A stretch of 64,000 nt of DNA from assembly GCA_043745195.1 (NCBI GenBank), contig JAYTTF010000168.1, positions 65,526 to 129,525 on the forward strand, read 5' to 3'. A program made the position numbers and the translations under genes. The notes under the pieces were generated by a model, which saw only the letters and a program-made list of their open reading frames with translations, searched no databases and had not been told where the DNA came from. This document shows positions 16,494 through 25,695 of the stretch, one piece after another. Numbering within the stretch: position 1 is the stretch's first letter; every line of letters begins with the position of its first letter. This DNA is from JANXSF01 sp043745195. GTDB taxonomy: Bacteria > Acidobacteriota > Terriglobia > Bryobacterales > Bryobacteraceae.

Positions 16494-17519
16494 TTAAGCA
16501 AAATCAGAAGGTTTCAGATCGCGCCGGAATTTGCCAAACCCGAAAAACGTTGGACGGAAATCGCCAACTAAATCCACCTTCGCCCGCTGTGGAATCTTCT
16601 TCTCCATACCGAGCGACCAGTAAACGCCGTTGACGATCAACCGTCGCAATCCTTCGTTTACAAGATCGGACGCCGCGCCCATCGTCGTTGTAAACACTCG
16701 GGCCGATTTGCCGGCGCGCCCTGCGAAACTGTTGGTCCAAGCAATGGGCATCATGGGATCGTTCGGACGTTTGGAGAGTTTCTTACCTTGCCTCTCAATT
16801 GTGTAGTCACCTTCAATGGGCTTGTCGGTGGGCTTCATACCTTCTAATACCTGCCCAAGAATTAATGGCTGGGCGGTGGAGGGAAGTTTTGTAACAGTAT
16901 AGACATCGCTTGGTCCCCAAATATCTTCGCAGCCTCGCACAATAGGATTCTGCTTTTCGTCAGGGGCAATTAGCCCGCGCGTACTCTGCACAGCGTGGTG
17001 GCCATGGTGGGTTATCCAGGTTTCGCCTAGTACTTGTTTGCCAAACCCACCCGGCCATTTCGTCTTGTCGCGATAGCCGTAATGACGGAACTGGCTGGTG
17101 GATGTATCCTTATATTCAAACGCGTGGGTAGCCGTGCGCAGGCCAATAATGGGGCGGCCAGAATGGACGTATTCATCTATGTGGCGCATTTGCTCGTCGG
17201 GCAACTCCCGAAAGCGCGTGGCAATAATCATCAGGTCGGCAGAGTGCAACGCCTCCAAGCCCGGTATGTTGCTCACTTCAGGATTGATCAGGTTCGTTTT
17301 TGGATCGATTGCGAATAGTACCGTGCAATGAAAACCGTGATGCGTTGAAAGGATTTTCCCTAGTTGCGGAAGCCCTTCTTCGGAGCGGTACTCTTCATCG
17401 CCAGAAATCAGAACTATGCGCTTTCCCTGGCCTTTGTAAACGGCCCACAATTTCTCTTCGGCGGCAATAGCTGTTGAGCTTGCAGCGAGCAACAAACTAC
17501 GCCGACTGATTTTCTTCAT
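16494..17519 (-). CDS. Tat-exported ThuA-domain protein
   Basis: 341 residues from the ATG at 17519. That start overlaps the stop of the upstream HEAT-repeat gene by 4 bp (ATGA) and gives a twin-arginine signal (MKKISRRSLLLAASSTAIAA). The ThuA (trehalose-utilisation, class I glutamine amidotransferase-like) fold follows: RIVLISGDEEYRSEEGLPQL, ADLMIIATRFRELPDEQM, GRPIIGLRTATHAFEYKD, and a late FAGRAGKSARVFTTTMGAA block. The family's reaction is unproven; members accompany Gfo/Idh/MocA oxidoreductases in sugar loci, as here. Probably periplasmic. Confidence 0.87.
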   Translation of the reverse strand: MKKISRRSLLLAASSTAIAAEEKLWAVYKGQGKRIVLISGDEEYRSEEGLPQLGKILSTHHGFHCTVLFAIDPKTNLINPEVSNIPGLEALHSADLMIIATRFRELPDEQMRHIDEYVHSGRPIIGLRTATHAFEYKDTSTSQFRHYGYRDKTKWPGGFGKQVLGETWITHHGHHAVQSTRGLIAPDEKQNPIVRGCEDIWGPSDVYTVTKLPSTAQPLILGQVLEGMKPTDKPIEGDYTIERQGKKLSKRPNDPMMPIAWTNSFAGRAGKSARVFTTTMGAASDLVNEGLRRLIVNGVYWSLGMEKKIPQRAKVDLVGDFRPTFFGFGKFRRDLKPSDFA

Positions 17520-18403
17520 ACTGAGGCCAAACCCTTCCATGCTTTTTGTGCAGTGATGCGAACGTTTCGATTTGCGCTCTTCATTTTCGGCATAAAAATT
17601 GACGCTGCCTCAGCAGTTCCAATATTCGCGATCCCCACAATTGCGGCGCATTGGAGGTGCTCTTCACTGCGTTCGAGTATGGCCTTGTAGATGTCCAAAG
17701 CAGCAGCGGGATTTCCCTTCTGCAGTTGCGCATCGGCAAATCGAAGTCGGCTATCGACCAGTTCTGTCTTTTGGGTTTCAGTCAATCCTGCTTCGGATGG
17801 AAGCGGCAAAGCTGAGTTGGATTTCGGACCGATTCGAGAGAAGGCTTTGGCGCCTGCCACCGCAATCGCTTTATCAGCGGATCGCGTGGCTAGGCCGCAG
17901 ATCCCCAGGACGGGAAGAGCGGCGTCTTTGCGATGCCCGAATGCCGCAAGCAGGCGGGGTTTGAAATCATCCTTGGCTTGATGGTAGGCCTTGACCATGG
18001 CCTCAGTTGTGGCTGGGCCAGGAATCCGTTCCAGGCAATAGACAACCTCTTCACGAAGATCCGCGTCGTGGATGTCCTTGGCAATTGCGGCAACGGAATC
18101 TTCGCCGGCAATATTGGAGAGCAACCGAATTGCGTGGATGCGAACGGGCAGCGTGGAGTTAATGGCCAGCAGGCCTTGAACCACCGCAGCCCGGTTGGTT
18201 GACGTCGGATCTTTGCCAACGGAATGCGTCATCGTGGTGAGCGCTTCGCGAGCAGCCTTGGCGATGCCTGGGTTCTCAGATGCTGCCAATTTGCCGAGTT
18301 CGGAAATCACAGAAGGGTCAACTTCCCCCGCCGCCCGCCATGCGTTGAAACGCACATCGGCATCGGTGTTTTTGATGTCACTTAAGAATTTTGAGGTGTC
18401 CAT
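17516..18403 (-). CDS. HEAT-repeat protein
   Basis: 295 residues made almost wholly of helical repeats of about 30 residues (SVISELGKLAASENPGIAKA; TLPVRIHAIRLLSNIAGEDS; AAIVGIANIGTAEAASIFMP; NRNVRITAQKAWKGLASV). No signal peptide is seen. HEAT repeats act as protein-binding scaffolds. It sits between a Gfo/Idh/MocA gene (10 bp upstream) and thuA-like gene (4-bp overlap). This three-gene order suggests one transcription unit in which the scaffold serves the sugar-oxidising enzymes, but that is inference. Confidence 0.85.
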   Translation of the reverse strand: MDTSKFLSDIKNTDADVRFNAWRAAGEVDPSVISELGKLAASENPGIAKAAREALTTMTHSVGKDPTSTNRAAVVQGLLAINSTLPVRIHAIRLLSNIAGEDSVAAIAKDIHDADLREEVVYCLERIPGPATTEAMVKAYHQAKDDFKPRLLAAFGHRKDAALPVLGICGLATRSADKAIAVAGAKAFSRIGPKSNSALPLPSEAGLTETQKTELVDSRLRFADAQLQKGNPAAALDIYKAILERSEEHLQCAAIVGIANIGTAEAASIFMPKMKSANRNVRITAQKAWKGLASV

Positions 18404-18413
18404 TTGAGTCTCC

Positions 18414-19778
18414 TTACAAATGCCATGGACCGCGCCCAGGGCGGCTTAGTAAGCGGTTGGCTTCCTCGTCATTCTTGAACCGCTCCGTTACTGGATCCCA
18501 ATCCAGTGGCCGTTGCAACTGAAAACCAATGTTGCCGATAATGCACAGCGTCGCCACGCGGTGTGCGGCTTCCATATGCATGATGGGCTTTTCGCGGGTG
18601 CGGATGCAGTCCTCAAAATTCTCGCTATGACCAGGACTGCGGAACGCTTTGCCACAATCGCATTGCTGGGCAAAATCGCGCACACGCTCTTCAGTGGATG
18701 TTCCAGCTCCATCGCCAAGAGTCACACCAATGTTTCCATTCTGTCCCCAGTAAACTGCGCCATAGCGCGCATCGAGGGTTGATGAGGGAACTCCTGGTTG
18801 TGCCCACACAAGAGTCCAATTTGGATTCTTGAACTCGTAGGTGATCTCCATGGTTACTGCTGCATCGTACATACCGTCGTGCGGGGGAGCGCCGGTGGCA
18901 GTAACTTTAGATGGTCCGGTGTAATCGGAATCCATAATCCAATTGGCGATGCTCATAACGTGTGCTCCGCGATCGCGAATCTGCCCGCCGCCGAAATCCG
19001 TCAGCCAACGAAACGCGCCATGCGTATGCTTGACGTTGTATGGCATGGAGCGCGCGGGGCCTAGCCACATATCGTAGTCAAGACCTGGCGGTGGATCTGC
19101 ATCAGGTGTCCAATCCCCTTCAGGGCTGGCGTAATGCCAACAAGTGACTTTACTCACTTTGCCAATGCGGCCAGCCTTGATGTAGTTATTCGCCTGCCAG
19201 GCGGCAGCTTGAGAGCGGCCTTGCGATCCCACTTGCACCACGCGTGCGTAGCGTTCGGCGGCGTTCACCATGGCGCGACCTTCTTCAATGGTGTTGCAGG
19301 CTGGCTTTTCCACATATACGTCTTTGCCGGCCTGACAAGCCATGATGCTTTGAAGCGCGTGCCAGTGATCGGGTGTGGCGATATAGACGGCATCGACATC
19401 TTTATCTTCAAGCAATCGCCGGAAGTCACGATACATGCGCGGCTTTCCACCGACCGTTGTAGCAGCTTGATCAAGACGTGCAGTGTCAACATCGCAAAGG
19501 GCCATGGAGCGCGCGGGACGCATAATGCGCGAGCCATCCCCACCGAGGTTTGTTGCCGATGGAATGCTCTTGGTAACGTTTGCTTCAGGTCGCAGGAAGC
19601 CGCGGCCACGGCCTCCAATTCCAATGTGGCCGAAGTTCAAGACATCACTAGGCGCAGGTCCACCTTGCAACCCGAGTGCACGAGCGGGAATGATATCGAA
19701 CAGGAAAATGCCTGTTGAGGATGTTGTGGCAGCTTTCTTAAGGAACTGGCGGCGGGAACGGCTGGTTTGTGTTTTCAT
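18414..19778 (-). CDS. Tat-exported Gfo/Idh/MocA family oxidoreductase
   Basis: 454 residues with an N-terminal twin-arginine signal (SRSRRQFLKKAATTSSTGIF). The Rossmann motif is GHIGIGGRGRGF at about residues 50-61, and the EKP motif at 157-159 (DVYVEKPACNTIEEGRAM). The C-terminal domain has LTDFGGGQIRDRGAHVMSIA. Tat export of this family lets the enzyme fold with its NAD(P) in the cytoplasm and then act outside. Such proteins in Acidobacteria and Planctomycetes are placed in breakdown or 3-oxidation of sugars. First gene of the Gfo-HEAT-ThuA unit. Confidence 0.9.
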   Translation of the reverse strand: MKTQTSRSRRQFLKKAATTSSTGIFLFDIIPARALGLQGGPAPSDVLNFGHIGIGGRGRGFLRPEANVTKSIPSATNLGGDGSRIMRPARSMALCDVDTARLDQAATTVGGKPRMYRDFRRLLEDKDVDAVYIATPDHWHALQSIMACQAGKDVYVEKPACNTIEEGRAMVNAAERYARVVQVGSQGRSQAAAWQANNYIKAGRIGKVSKVTCWHYASPEGDWTPDADPPPGLDYDMWLGPARSMPYNVKHTHGAFRWLTDFGGGQIRDRGAHVMSIANWIMDSDYTGPSKVTATGAPPHDGMYDAAVTMEITYEFKNPNWTLVWAQPGVPSSTLDARYGAVYWGQNGNIGVTLGDGAGTSTEERVRDFAQQCDCGKAFRSPGHSENFEDCIRTREKPIMHMEAAHRVATLCIIGNIGFQLQRPLDWDPVTERFKNDEEANRLLSRPGRGPWHL

Positions 19779-19837
19779 GAAGGCCCACGCTCAATATACT
19801 GAAGGGCGTGGGCGGATTCAAGGGGTAGTGCAAACTA

Positions 19838-20680
19838 TCAGGCGGTCTTTGGAATACAGCAGGACGTTCCGCAACAACCGGGTTTTACCGCGCGCACAAA
19901 AGCGCTCATAAATTTATCCTGCACCAGTGGCGCAATCGCATCGGCATCCAGTCCTTCACCAACCAGAAATTGCCGCGCATCTTCAATGTTGTAGATACGT
20001 GTTGGTTCCATGCTGATTTCTTCAAAACCTGCAATGGCCAACTTAGCTGAATACTGCTTTTCTTCCAGAGCACCTGCTATGCAGCCCACCCATAGTTCCA
20101 TACTGCGTCGAACTTCAGTGGGAACTTCACCACGCACCACAACGTCGGATACAGCTAGGCGGCCCCCTGGTTTCAGCACGCGCAGAGCTTCGCGAAACAC
20201 GCGGTCTTTGTCGGCGGAAAGGTTGATCACGCAATTGGAAATAATCACGTCCACCGAATTATCCGGCAGAGGAATATGTTCGATTTCTCCCTTTAAAAAT
20301 TCCACGTTTGTTACACCGGCTTTCAGTTGATTGGCCCGCGCCAGGGCCAGCATTTCATCGGTCATATCAAGGCCGTAGGCCTTGCCCGTAAGGCCTACAC
20401 GCTTGGCGGAGAGGAGCACGTCGATGCCTCCGCCGGAACCCAAATCGAGAACGACCTCTCCTGGATTTAATGCGGCGAGAGCCGTAGGATTGCCGCAACC
20501 AAGAGAGGCCAGAATCGCCGCTTCGGGAATGCCGGCTTTCTGTTGTTCTTCGTAGAGTCCAGAAGTGATTGGGTCAGTTCCGCAACTTGTAGAAGTACTG
20601 CAACAGCCGTTACTAGTGCCAGCCGAGACGCGCAGAGCAGCTTGGCCGTATTTTTCTTTAACGATTTCTTTCAGTTCCAT
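19838..20680 (-). CDS. arsM: arsenite S-adenosylmethionine methyltransferase
   Basis: 280 residues. SAM-binding motif I is VVLDLGSGGGID (about 76-86). The cysteines that bind As(III) are present: N-terminal Cys26/27/33 (SNGCCSTSTSC), Cys149 (ISNCVINLS) and Cys199 (LWVGCIAGAL). The C-terminus ends in a further cysteine cluster (GCCGTSCCIPKTA). The enzyme methylates trivalent arsenic to mono-, di- and trimethyl forms in the cytosol, lowering toxicity by volatilisation or efflux. Its promoter closely resembles that of arsR 15 kb away, so ArsR control is likely. It is not linked to a permease. Confidence 0.93.
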   Translation of the reverse strand: MELKEIVKEKYGQAALRVSAGTSNGCCSTSTSCGTDPITSGLYEEQQKAGIPEAAILASLGCGNPTALAALNPGEVVLDLGSGGGIDVLLSAKRVGLTGKAYGLDMTDEMLALARANQLKAGVTNVEFLKGEIEHIPLPDNSVDVIISNCVINLSADKDRVFREALRVLKPGGRLAVSDVVVRGEVPTEVRRSMELWVGCIAGALEEKQYSAKLAIAGFEEISMEPTRIYNIEDARQFLVGEGLDADAIAPLVQDKFMSAFVRAVKPGCCGTSCCIPKTA

Positions 20681-20686
20681 CTTTCG

Positions 20687-20714
20687 ATAATACTAGAAAT
20701 ATCCAATATGTCAA
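20687..20714 (-). promoter_or_regulatory. arsM promoter with ArsR-like operator, near-leaderless
   Basis: On the minus strand TTGACA (20714-20709) is followed after 16 bp by TATTAT (20692-20687). The ATG at 20680 starts only 6 nt after the -10 box, so transcription should begin at or next to the start codon. An imperfect dyad centred on CTAG (gataatac...) overlaps the spacer and -10 box, a plausible repressor site. The same arrangement occurs at arsR. Confidence 0.65.
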
Positions 20715-20809
20715 GAAAAACTTTCTGTCCCGTTCGAAGCATAACCACAGCTTCAATCTAATACAATCGCCGCAATGTTTTACTGTCTCTGATTCTGGCT
20801 AGAAGCTCC

Positions 20810-21690
20810 ATGGCCCAAGTTCAAGAAGGTGGTGCTCTACTTGGCAAACAAACCGTTGTGGATAAAAGTGAACGTGGTCGAGGATTTTCGCCAAGAGTAC
20901 AAGCGTTTCTTGACTTAGCGAGGTCGACACCACCTGAAGTAGCGAGTGACGCTCTGATACGCATCGCATTATCGAAGGAAATTCCAGAAACAGCCAAGAA
21001 ACTTGGTCTGCTTGAAGAAGCATTTTCGCTTGCGGCCGGTTCCCAATATACGGTTAAACGTGTTCCATTTCCAGGTTCGGCGACCGACACTCGATCAGGC
21101 CATCTGGCGAGAGCCCATAAGCTTAACCTTGACACTGTATCGCTTCAAAGTCGGGCAGTAAACGCTATTCTGGATTTGGACCCTGCAAAAGCCCGTACCT
21201 TATTTCGTCGGATCTCATTGATGATGGAACCTCTGTCTTGCAAAGACGCTTTGACCTATGAGCTGACCCGCTACTACGAGGTCGCAGCTGACCTTCGAAG
21301 AAGGGCCTTCACTGCGAAAGACCGGCAAAGAGGTGAAGACTCGTTGTTTATCGAGTCTTTAATTCGAGACCTCCGCTCCCCCACGCAAGTCGCGCCCATT
21401 GCAGCTTTGCTTTCCACTTCAGATCGAATTGATAACGCTGAGTTGGAGCGGTCGGGACAAACACTTGGGGGAATTCTTAGCCAAATCAATGGAGACAGTC
21501 GATCTTTTGGTCTCGCGTCAGAAAAATACTCGGCAATTAATTCGTTATTAATTATCTATGATAGGAAAGTATAGCTATGCGAGGTCTGTTTGAGGCGTAC
21601 GTTGCTTATCTCGTTCGGCATTTCAAGGCTGAGCGTTGCTCTGACAGTTCCGATGACAACGGATCCGGCTCCGATAAGTACAATCACGCT
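20810..21690 (+). pseudogene. helical secreted protein of unknown function, decayed (no start for its signal peptide, frameshift near the end)
   Basis: The frame from ATG 20810 gives 254 residues without a known domain: ARSTPPEVASDALIRIALSK, PETAKKLGLLEEAFSLAAGS, LARAHKLNLDTVSLQSRAVN. In frame upstream (20768-20809) the sequence reads RRNVLLSLILARSSMAQVQE, which looks like a signal peptide, but no ATG/GTG/TTG begins it before a stop at 20759. At the 3' end a second frame (from about 21565) continues with MRGLFEAYVAYLVRHFKAER, which looks like the natural C-terminus. Two lesions suggest a recently inactivated gene. Long helical proteins of this look occur in Solibacter relatives (from memory, not searched). 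Confidence 0.5.
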
Positions 21691-21699
21691 TGGCATGGA

Positions 21700-22122
21700 T
21701 TAGGACTTCACCTTCTTCAAAGGTTTCTTCTTGCCAGAACTGTTCAGGGCGATTGCTTGGCGAACGAGCGACTTGAAAGCGGACTCGTCAACCTGTTCTC
21801 CTTCATGGATGTCAATCGCGCGGCGGACATTTCCGTCTAGACTCGAGTTGAAGAGTTGGGCTGGATCCTTTACAAATGCACCTTTGGCGAAAGTAAGCTT
21901 CACAACCTTCTTGTAGGATTCGCCGGTGCAGATGATGCCGTCGTGCGACCAAACTGGAGTGCCCATCCACTTCCATTCCTCGACGACGTCCGGGTCTGCT
22001 TCCTTGATCAGCTTGCGCATTCTGCTGAGGGTTTCTCCACGCCAATCTCCGAGGTCGGCGATTCTTTTCGTTATGAGCTCGGATGCGGACTGGGTTGAGC
22101 CAGTGCTTGATTTTTTCGTCAT
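21700..22122 (-). CDS. DUF1801 family protein
   Basis: 140 residues from the ATG at 22122 (MTKKSSTGSTQSASELITKR); the frame stays open upstream but without coding character. The DUF1801 (YdhG-like) blocks are complete: ADLGDWRGETLSRMRKLIKE, EEWKWMGTPVWSHDGIICTG, VVKLTFAKGAFVKDPAQLFN. The fold is a small alpha/beta domain of unknown function, found in many soil bacteria. The end is a lysine-rich tail (GKKKPLKKVKS). It converges with the decayed gene at 20.8-21.7 kb and is divergent from the sugar dehydrogenase gene 37 bp away. Confidence 0.87.
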   Translation of the reverse strand: MTKKSSTGSTQSASELITKRIADLGDWRGETLSRMRKLIKEADPDVVEEWKWMGTPVWSHDGIICTGESYKKVVKLTFAKGAFVKDPAQLFNSSLDGNVRRAIDIHEGEQVDESAFKSLVRQAIALNSSGKKKPLKKVKS

Positions 22123-22159
22123 AGTTGCTGCTGTCGATGAATTATAATCCTTGTTGAAG

Positions 22160-24028
22160 ATGATTACAAAATATTCCACGTTGACAAAAATTATAGTGAC
22201 GGGCATTGCGCTCTCTATACAGGCCCTAGCTCAGGATGGACCGGATTCAGTTTTGCGGGGAACCAAGCAATTTAGTAAGAGAGTTGTAACCTCTGGGCTT
22301 GCGGGGCCGTGGGAATTGACTTGGGGTCCTGATAGTAAGTTATGGGTTACGGAGCGCACCGGTAAGCGCGTGGTACGGGTGGACCCTACCAGTGGTGAGC
22401 GCAGTGTCGCCATCACTATTGATGAAGTATCTGCGCCCGGTGGGCAGGATGGGCTGTTAGGAATGGCGCTGCATCCTGAGTTACTCAAGAGCACTGGCAA
22501 TGACTTTGTTTATGTCGCCTATACTTACGTCGACGAGAGTTTAGGTGCTGACCCGACCGTTAGTGATCCGAAGAGTCCCTACCGTTTCATTTATGGCAAG
22601 TTAGTTCGGCTGACTTACAATCAGGCGACGGGGACGCTGGCCAATCCAGTGACGCTTATCGCTGGTCTGCCGGCAGGGAATGACCACGTGGCTGGGCGGT
22701 TGAAATTTGGTCCTGACAAGAAGCTGTACTTTACGATTGGGGATCAAGGGAATAATCAGTTGGGCAACTACTGCCTTGCTGTGGAATCGCAAAGGCTGCC
22801 GACGCAGAAGGAAATGGTTGCGAAGAATTATGTTTCGTATGTGGGTAAGTCACTGCGGTTGAATCTGGATGGTTCGGTACCAAAAGATAATCCGAAACTG
22901 AACGGTGTTGTAAGTCATGTTTTTACTTACGGCCATCGTAACCCGCAGGGGATCGACTTTGGTCCGGACGGCACGCTTTACTCATCCGAACAGGGGCCGA
23001 AGACGGATGACGAGGTGAATATTTTGAAGCGCGGGTCTAACTATGGCTGGCCGCATATCGCCGGCAAGCGGGATAACAAAGCTTTTGAGTATGCACGCTG
23101 GGCCGAGGCCACCACGCCCTGTTCGCAACTGCAGTTTAGCGATCTGGCAATTCATCCTTCCGTGCCGCGACAGCCGGAATCGGCATTCAAGAAACTGATT
23201 GTTGAGCCCATTGCAACCATGTTCACTGTGCCGACCGGTTACAGCTTTAAGGACCCCGCCTGCAAGGGCATTGACTTTATTTGTTGGCCGACGGTGGGTG
23301 CATCGAGCATTGAATACTATGCATCGAAGAGTAACGGTATTCCTGGGTGGGACAAGGTTCTGCTGGTGACCACATTGAAGCGTGGGTCACTATATGTGTT
23401 GCCACTAACAGCGAATGGAAAGGCAGCGACCGGACATTTTTCGCGTTACTTCCAATCGGAAAATCGTTTCCGTGATACGGCGATCAGTCCTGATGGGAAG
23501 ACAATTTACATAGCCACTGATCCGGGAGGATTGGCTGAATCGCTGGATGGCGGGACTGTTAGAAAAATGCAGGATCCGGGGGCTATTCTTGCCTTTACGT
23601 ACACTGGCGAAGGCACGGGTGTGGCTGAGGAACCTCGACAGGTGAGTAAGGCGAAGCAGCCTAACGAAGAGCAGGCTGCGGTTAACGCTGCGGTTGGAAA
23701 TCCTCCGCAGTTTACAGCATCACAGGTGGCGGCCGGGAAGACGGCCTACAATTCCAACTGCGCAGTTTGCCATGGCAGCACCATGACCAATGGGACTTTT
23801 GGCACACCGTTGGCGGGCGAATACTTTACGAAAATGTGGGGAGGCAAAACGGTCCGCGCACTTTACGACCGTGCGAATAAGACTATGCCCCCGGCTGCTC
23901 CCGGGTCGTTGGCAAAAGACAGTTACGTAGACATTGTCGCCTACATACTTGAGCTGAATGGTTTCAAAGCTGGCAGCACGGAATTGAAGACGGATGGCGA
24001 TGCTGCGGACAAGATGACGATCAAGTAG
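22160..24028 (+). CDS. PQQ-dependent sugar dehydrogenase fused to a cytochrome c domain
   Basis: 622 residues from the ATG at 22160, chosen over two upstream TTG codons. A signal peptide (KIIVTGIALSIQALAQDG) leads to a soluble glucose/sorbosone dehydrogenase-type beta-propeller (GLAGPWELTWGPDSKLWVTE; PAGNDHVAGRLKFGPDKKLY; TYGHRNPQGIDFGPDGTLYS; KRGSNYGWPHIAG). At about residues 530-600 a class I cytochrome c domain follows with the haem motif CAVCH and a likely Met ligand in NKTMPPAAPG. The enzyme would oxidise sugars in the periplasm and pass electrons to its own haem and on to the respiratory chain. First gene of a plus-strand trio. Confidence 0.9.
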   Translation: MITKYSTLTKIIVTGIALSIQALAQDGPDSVLRGTKQFSKRVVTSGLAGPWELTWGPDSKLWVTERTGKRVVRVDPTSGERSVAITIDEVSAPGGQDGLLGMALHPELLKSTGNDFVYVAYTYVDESLGADPTVSDPKSPYRFIYGKLVRLTYNQATGTLANPVTLIAGLPAGNDHVAGRLKFGPDKKLYFTIGDQGNNQLGNYCLAVESQRLPTQKEMVAKNYVSYVGKSLRLNLDGSVPKDNPKLNGVVSHVFTYGHRNPQGIDFGPDGTLYSSEQGPKTDDEVNILKRGSNYGWPHIAGKRDNKAFEYARWAEATTPCSQLQFSDLAIHPSVPRQPESAFKKLIVEPIATMFTVPTGYSFKDPACKGIDFICWPTVGASSIEYYASKSNGIPGWDKVLLVTTLKRGSLYVLPLTANGKAATGHFSRYFQSENRFRDTAISPDGKTIYIATDPGGLAESLDGGTVRKMQDPGAILAFTYTGEGTGVAEEPRQVSKAKQPNEEQAAVNAAVGNPPQFTASQVAAGKTAYNSNCAVCHGSTMTNGTFGTPLAGEYFTKMWGGKTVRALYDRANKTMPPAAPGSLAKDSYVDIVAYILELNGFKAGSTELKTDGDAADKMTIK

Positions 24029-24069
24029 ACATTGTTCCCTTCGCCATGCGAATGGGATAGTTTAAAGGT

Positions 24070-25692
24070 ATGCGCTTTTCCGTCCTTCAAATTGCTGCTG
24101 CGTGCGCCGTATGGGCACAGCCGTACGACCTGATAATTTCCGGGGGCCGCATTGTGGATGGCACCGGTAACCCTTCGTTCATCGGCGACATTGGAGTGCG
24201 CGGCGGGAAGATTGTAGCGGTTGGGAAGATTCCACGGGACAAGACTACGCGGACTATCCAGGCTGCAGGGTTGACGGTTGCCCCAGGCTTTGTAGACATT
24301 CACAACCATTCCGACTACACGCTGGTGACCGACGGCAACGCGCAGAGCATGATACGCCAGGGTGTAACATCGATGATTCTGGGCGAAGGTGGATCCGTTG
24401 CCCCAGTTACTGACAAACAACCTTGGAATGATTTCACAAGTTACTTTGCCTTGCTGAAGAAACAGGGAATTTCGACGAATGTTGGGACCTATGTGGGGTC
24501 GAGTCAGATTTGGACTTATGTGCGCGGGCCAAAGGAAGGTCCACCGACAAAGACTGAACTTGAAGCGATGCGAAGTGAAGTGCGCAAAGCCATGGAGCAG
24601 GGAGCGCTGGGCGTTGCCAGTTCGCTTAGTGGACCTCCTGGGGCGTGGATTGATACGGAAACGTTGGTTGCAATGTGCACCGCCGCAGCTCCCTATGGCG
24701 GAATTTATTCTACTCACATGCGCACCGAGGGTAATGGAGTATTTGAATCCGTGGCGGAGGCGCTGGAGATTGGAAGGCGCGCAGGGGTGCCTGTAGACAT
24801 CATTCATTTGAAATTGGCGGAAAAGCAGTTGTGGGGAAAGATGCCGGAACTGATTGGACTAATCGCTAATGCGCGGGCCAATGGACAGCAGGTGGAAGCC
24901 AATGTTTATCCGTATCGGGCCGGACAAAATAACCTTTCGTCCATCTTGCCTCCGTGGGCGCACGATGGCGGGCCGCAGGCGCTCATTGGGCGGCTGAAAG
25001 ACCCGGTATTGCGGGCGAGGCTTGAGCGTGAAGTGCTGCACGGCATTCCCGGAACGAACTGGTACAACCACTACACGGCTACTGGATCGTGGGAAGGGAT
25101 GTTGTTAGTCAGTTTGTCTAACCCTGCTTACAAGAAGTTTGAAGGACGCCGGATGAACGAAGTAATTACAGCATTAAACAAGCCGCCGGTGGATGTTTTG
25201 TTTGAGTTACTGATCCAAAACAGCGCTTCAGTTCCCACTGTTTACTTTCATCATTCCGAAGAAGACATGCGCTATGCGATGAAACAACCATTTGTATCGA
25301 TTGGTTCCGATGGATCGGCGGTGGCAGTGAGTGGGCCGCTATCGGTGGGCAATCCGCATCCGCGCTGGTATGGAACTTTTCCGCGTGTGTTGGGCCGTTA
25401 CGTGCGCGATGAAAAAGTGATTTCCATGGAAGAGGCGATCCGTAAGATGACATCGGCTAACACTGCGAAGGTAGGCGTGTTTGATCGTGGATTGCTGCGG
25501 ACGGGACAATGGGCGGACATCACTGTGTTTGATGCCGGGAAGGTGATTGACAACGCGACTTACGATAAACCGCACCAGTATGCCACGGGTATTAACTACG
25601 TAATTGTGAATGGCACGATGGTGCTGGAGGAAGGCAATCATACGGGAGCAAGACCGGGCACCATTTTGTATGGCAGGGGCAAGGCTCAATAA
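24070..25692 (+). CDS. secreted D-aminoacylase-type amidohydrolase
   Basis: 540 residues with a short signal peptide (MRFSVLQIAAACAVWAQ). It belongs to the metal-dependent amidohydrolase family: DLIISGGRIVDGTGNPSFIG opens the beta-sandwich, GFVDIHNHSDY carries the HxH metal pair, DIIHLKLAE supplies another His, and ISIGSDGSAVAV-like text (VSIGSDGSAVAVSG) has the catalytic Asp. The C-terminus ATGINYVIVNGTMVLEEGNH is typical. The closest named group is N-acyl-D-amino-acid deacylase, which frees D-amino acids from N-acyl forms; dihydroorotase-like uses are possible. It follows the sugar dehydrogenase gene by 41 bp. Confidence 0.88.
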   Translation: MRFSVLQIAAACAVWAQPYDLIISGGRIVDGTGNPSFIGDIGVRGGKIVAVGKIPRDKTTRTIQAAGLTVAPGFVDIHNHSDYTLVTDGNAQSMIRQGVTSMILGEGGSVAPVTDKQPWNDFTSYFALLKKQGISTNVGTYVGSSQIWTYVRGPKEGPPTKTELEAMRSEVRKAMEQGALGVASSLSGPPGAWIDTETLVAMCTAAAPYGGIYSTHMRTEGNGVFESVAEALEIGRRAGVPVDIIHLKLAEKQLWGKMPELIGLIANARANGQQVEANVYPYRAGQNNLSSILPPWAHDGGPQALIGRLKDPVLRARLEREVLHGIPGTNWYNHYTATGSWEGMLLVSLSNPAYKKFEGRRMNEVITALNKPPVDVLFELLIQNSASVPTVYFHHSEEDMRYAMKQPFVSIGSDGSAVAVSGPLSVGNPHPRWYGTFPRVLGRYVRDEKVISMEEAIRKMTSANTAKVGVFDRGLLRTGQWADITVFDAGKVIDNATYDKPHQYATGINYVIVNGTMVLEEGNHTGARPGTILYGRGKAQ

Positions 25693-25695
25693 TTG

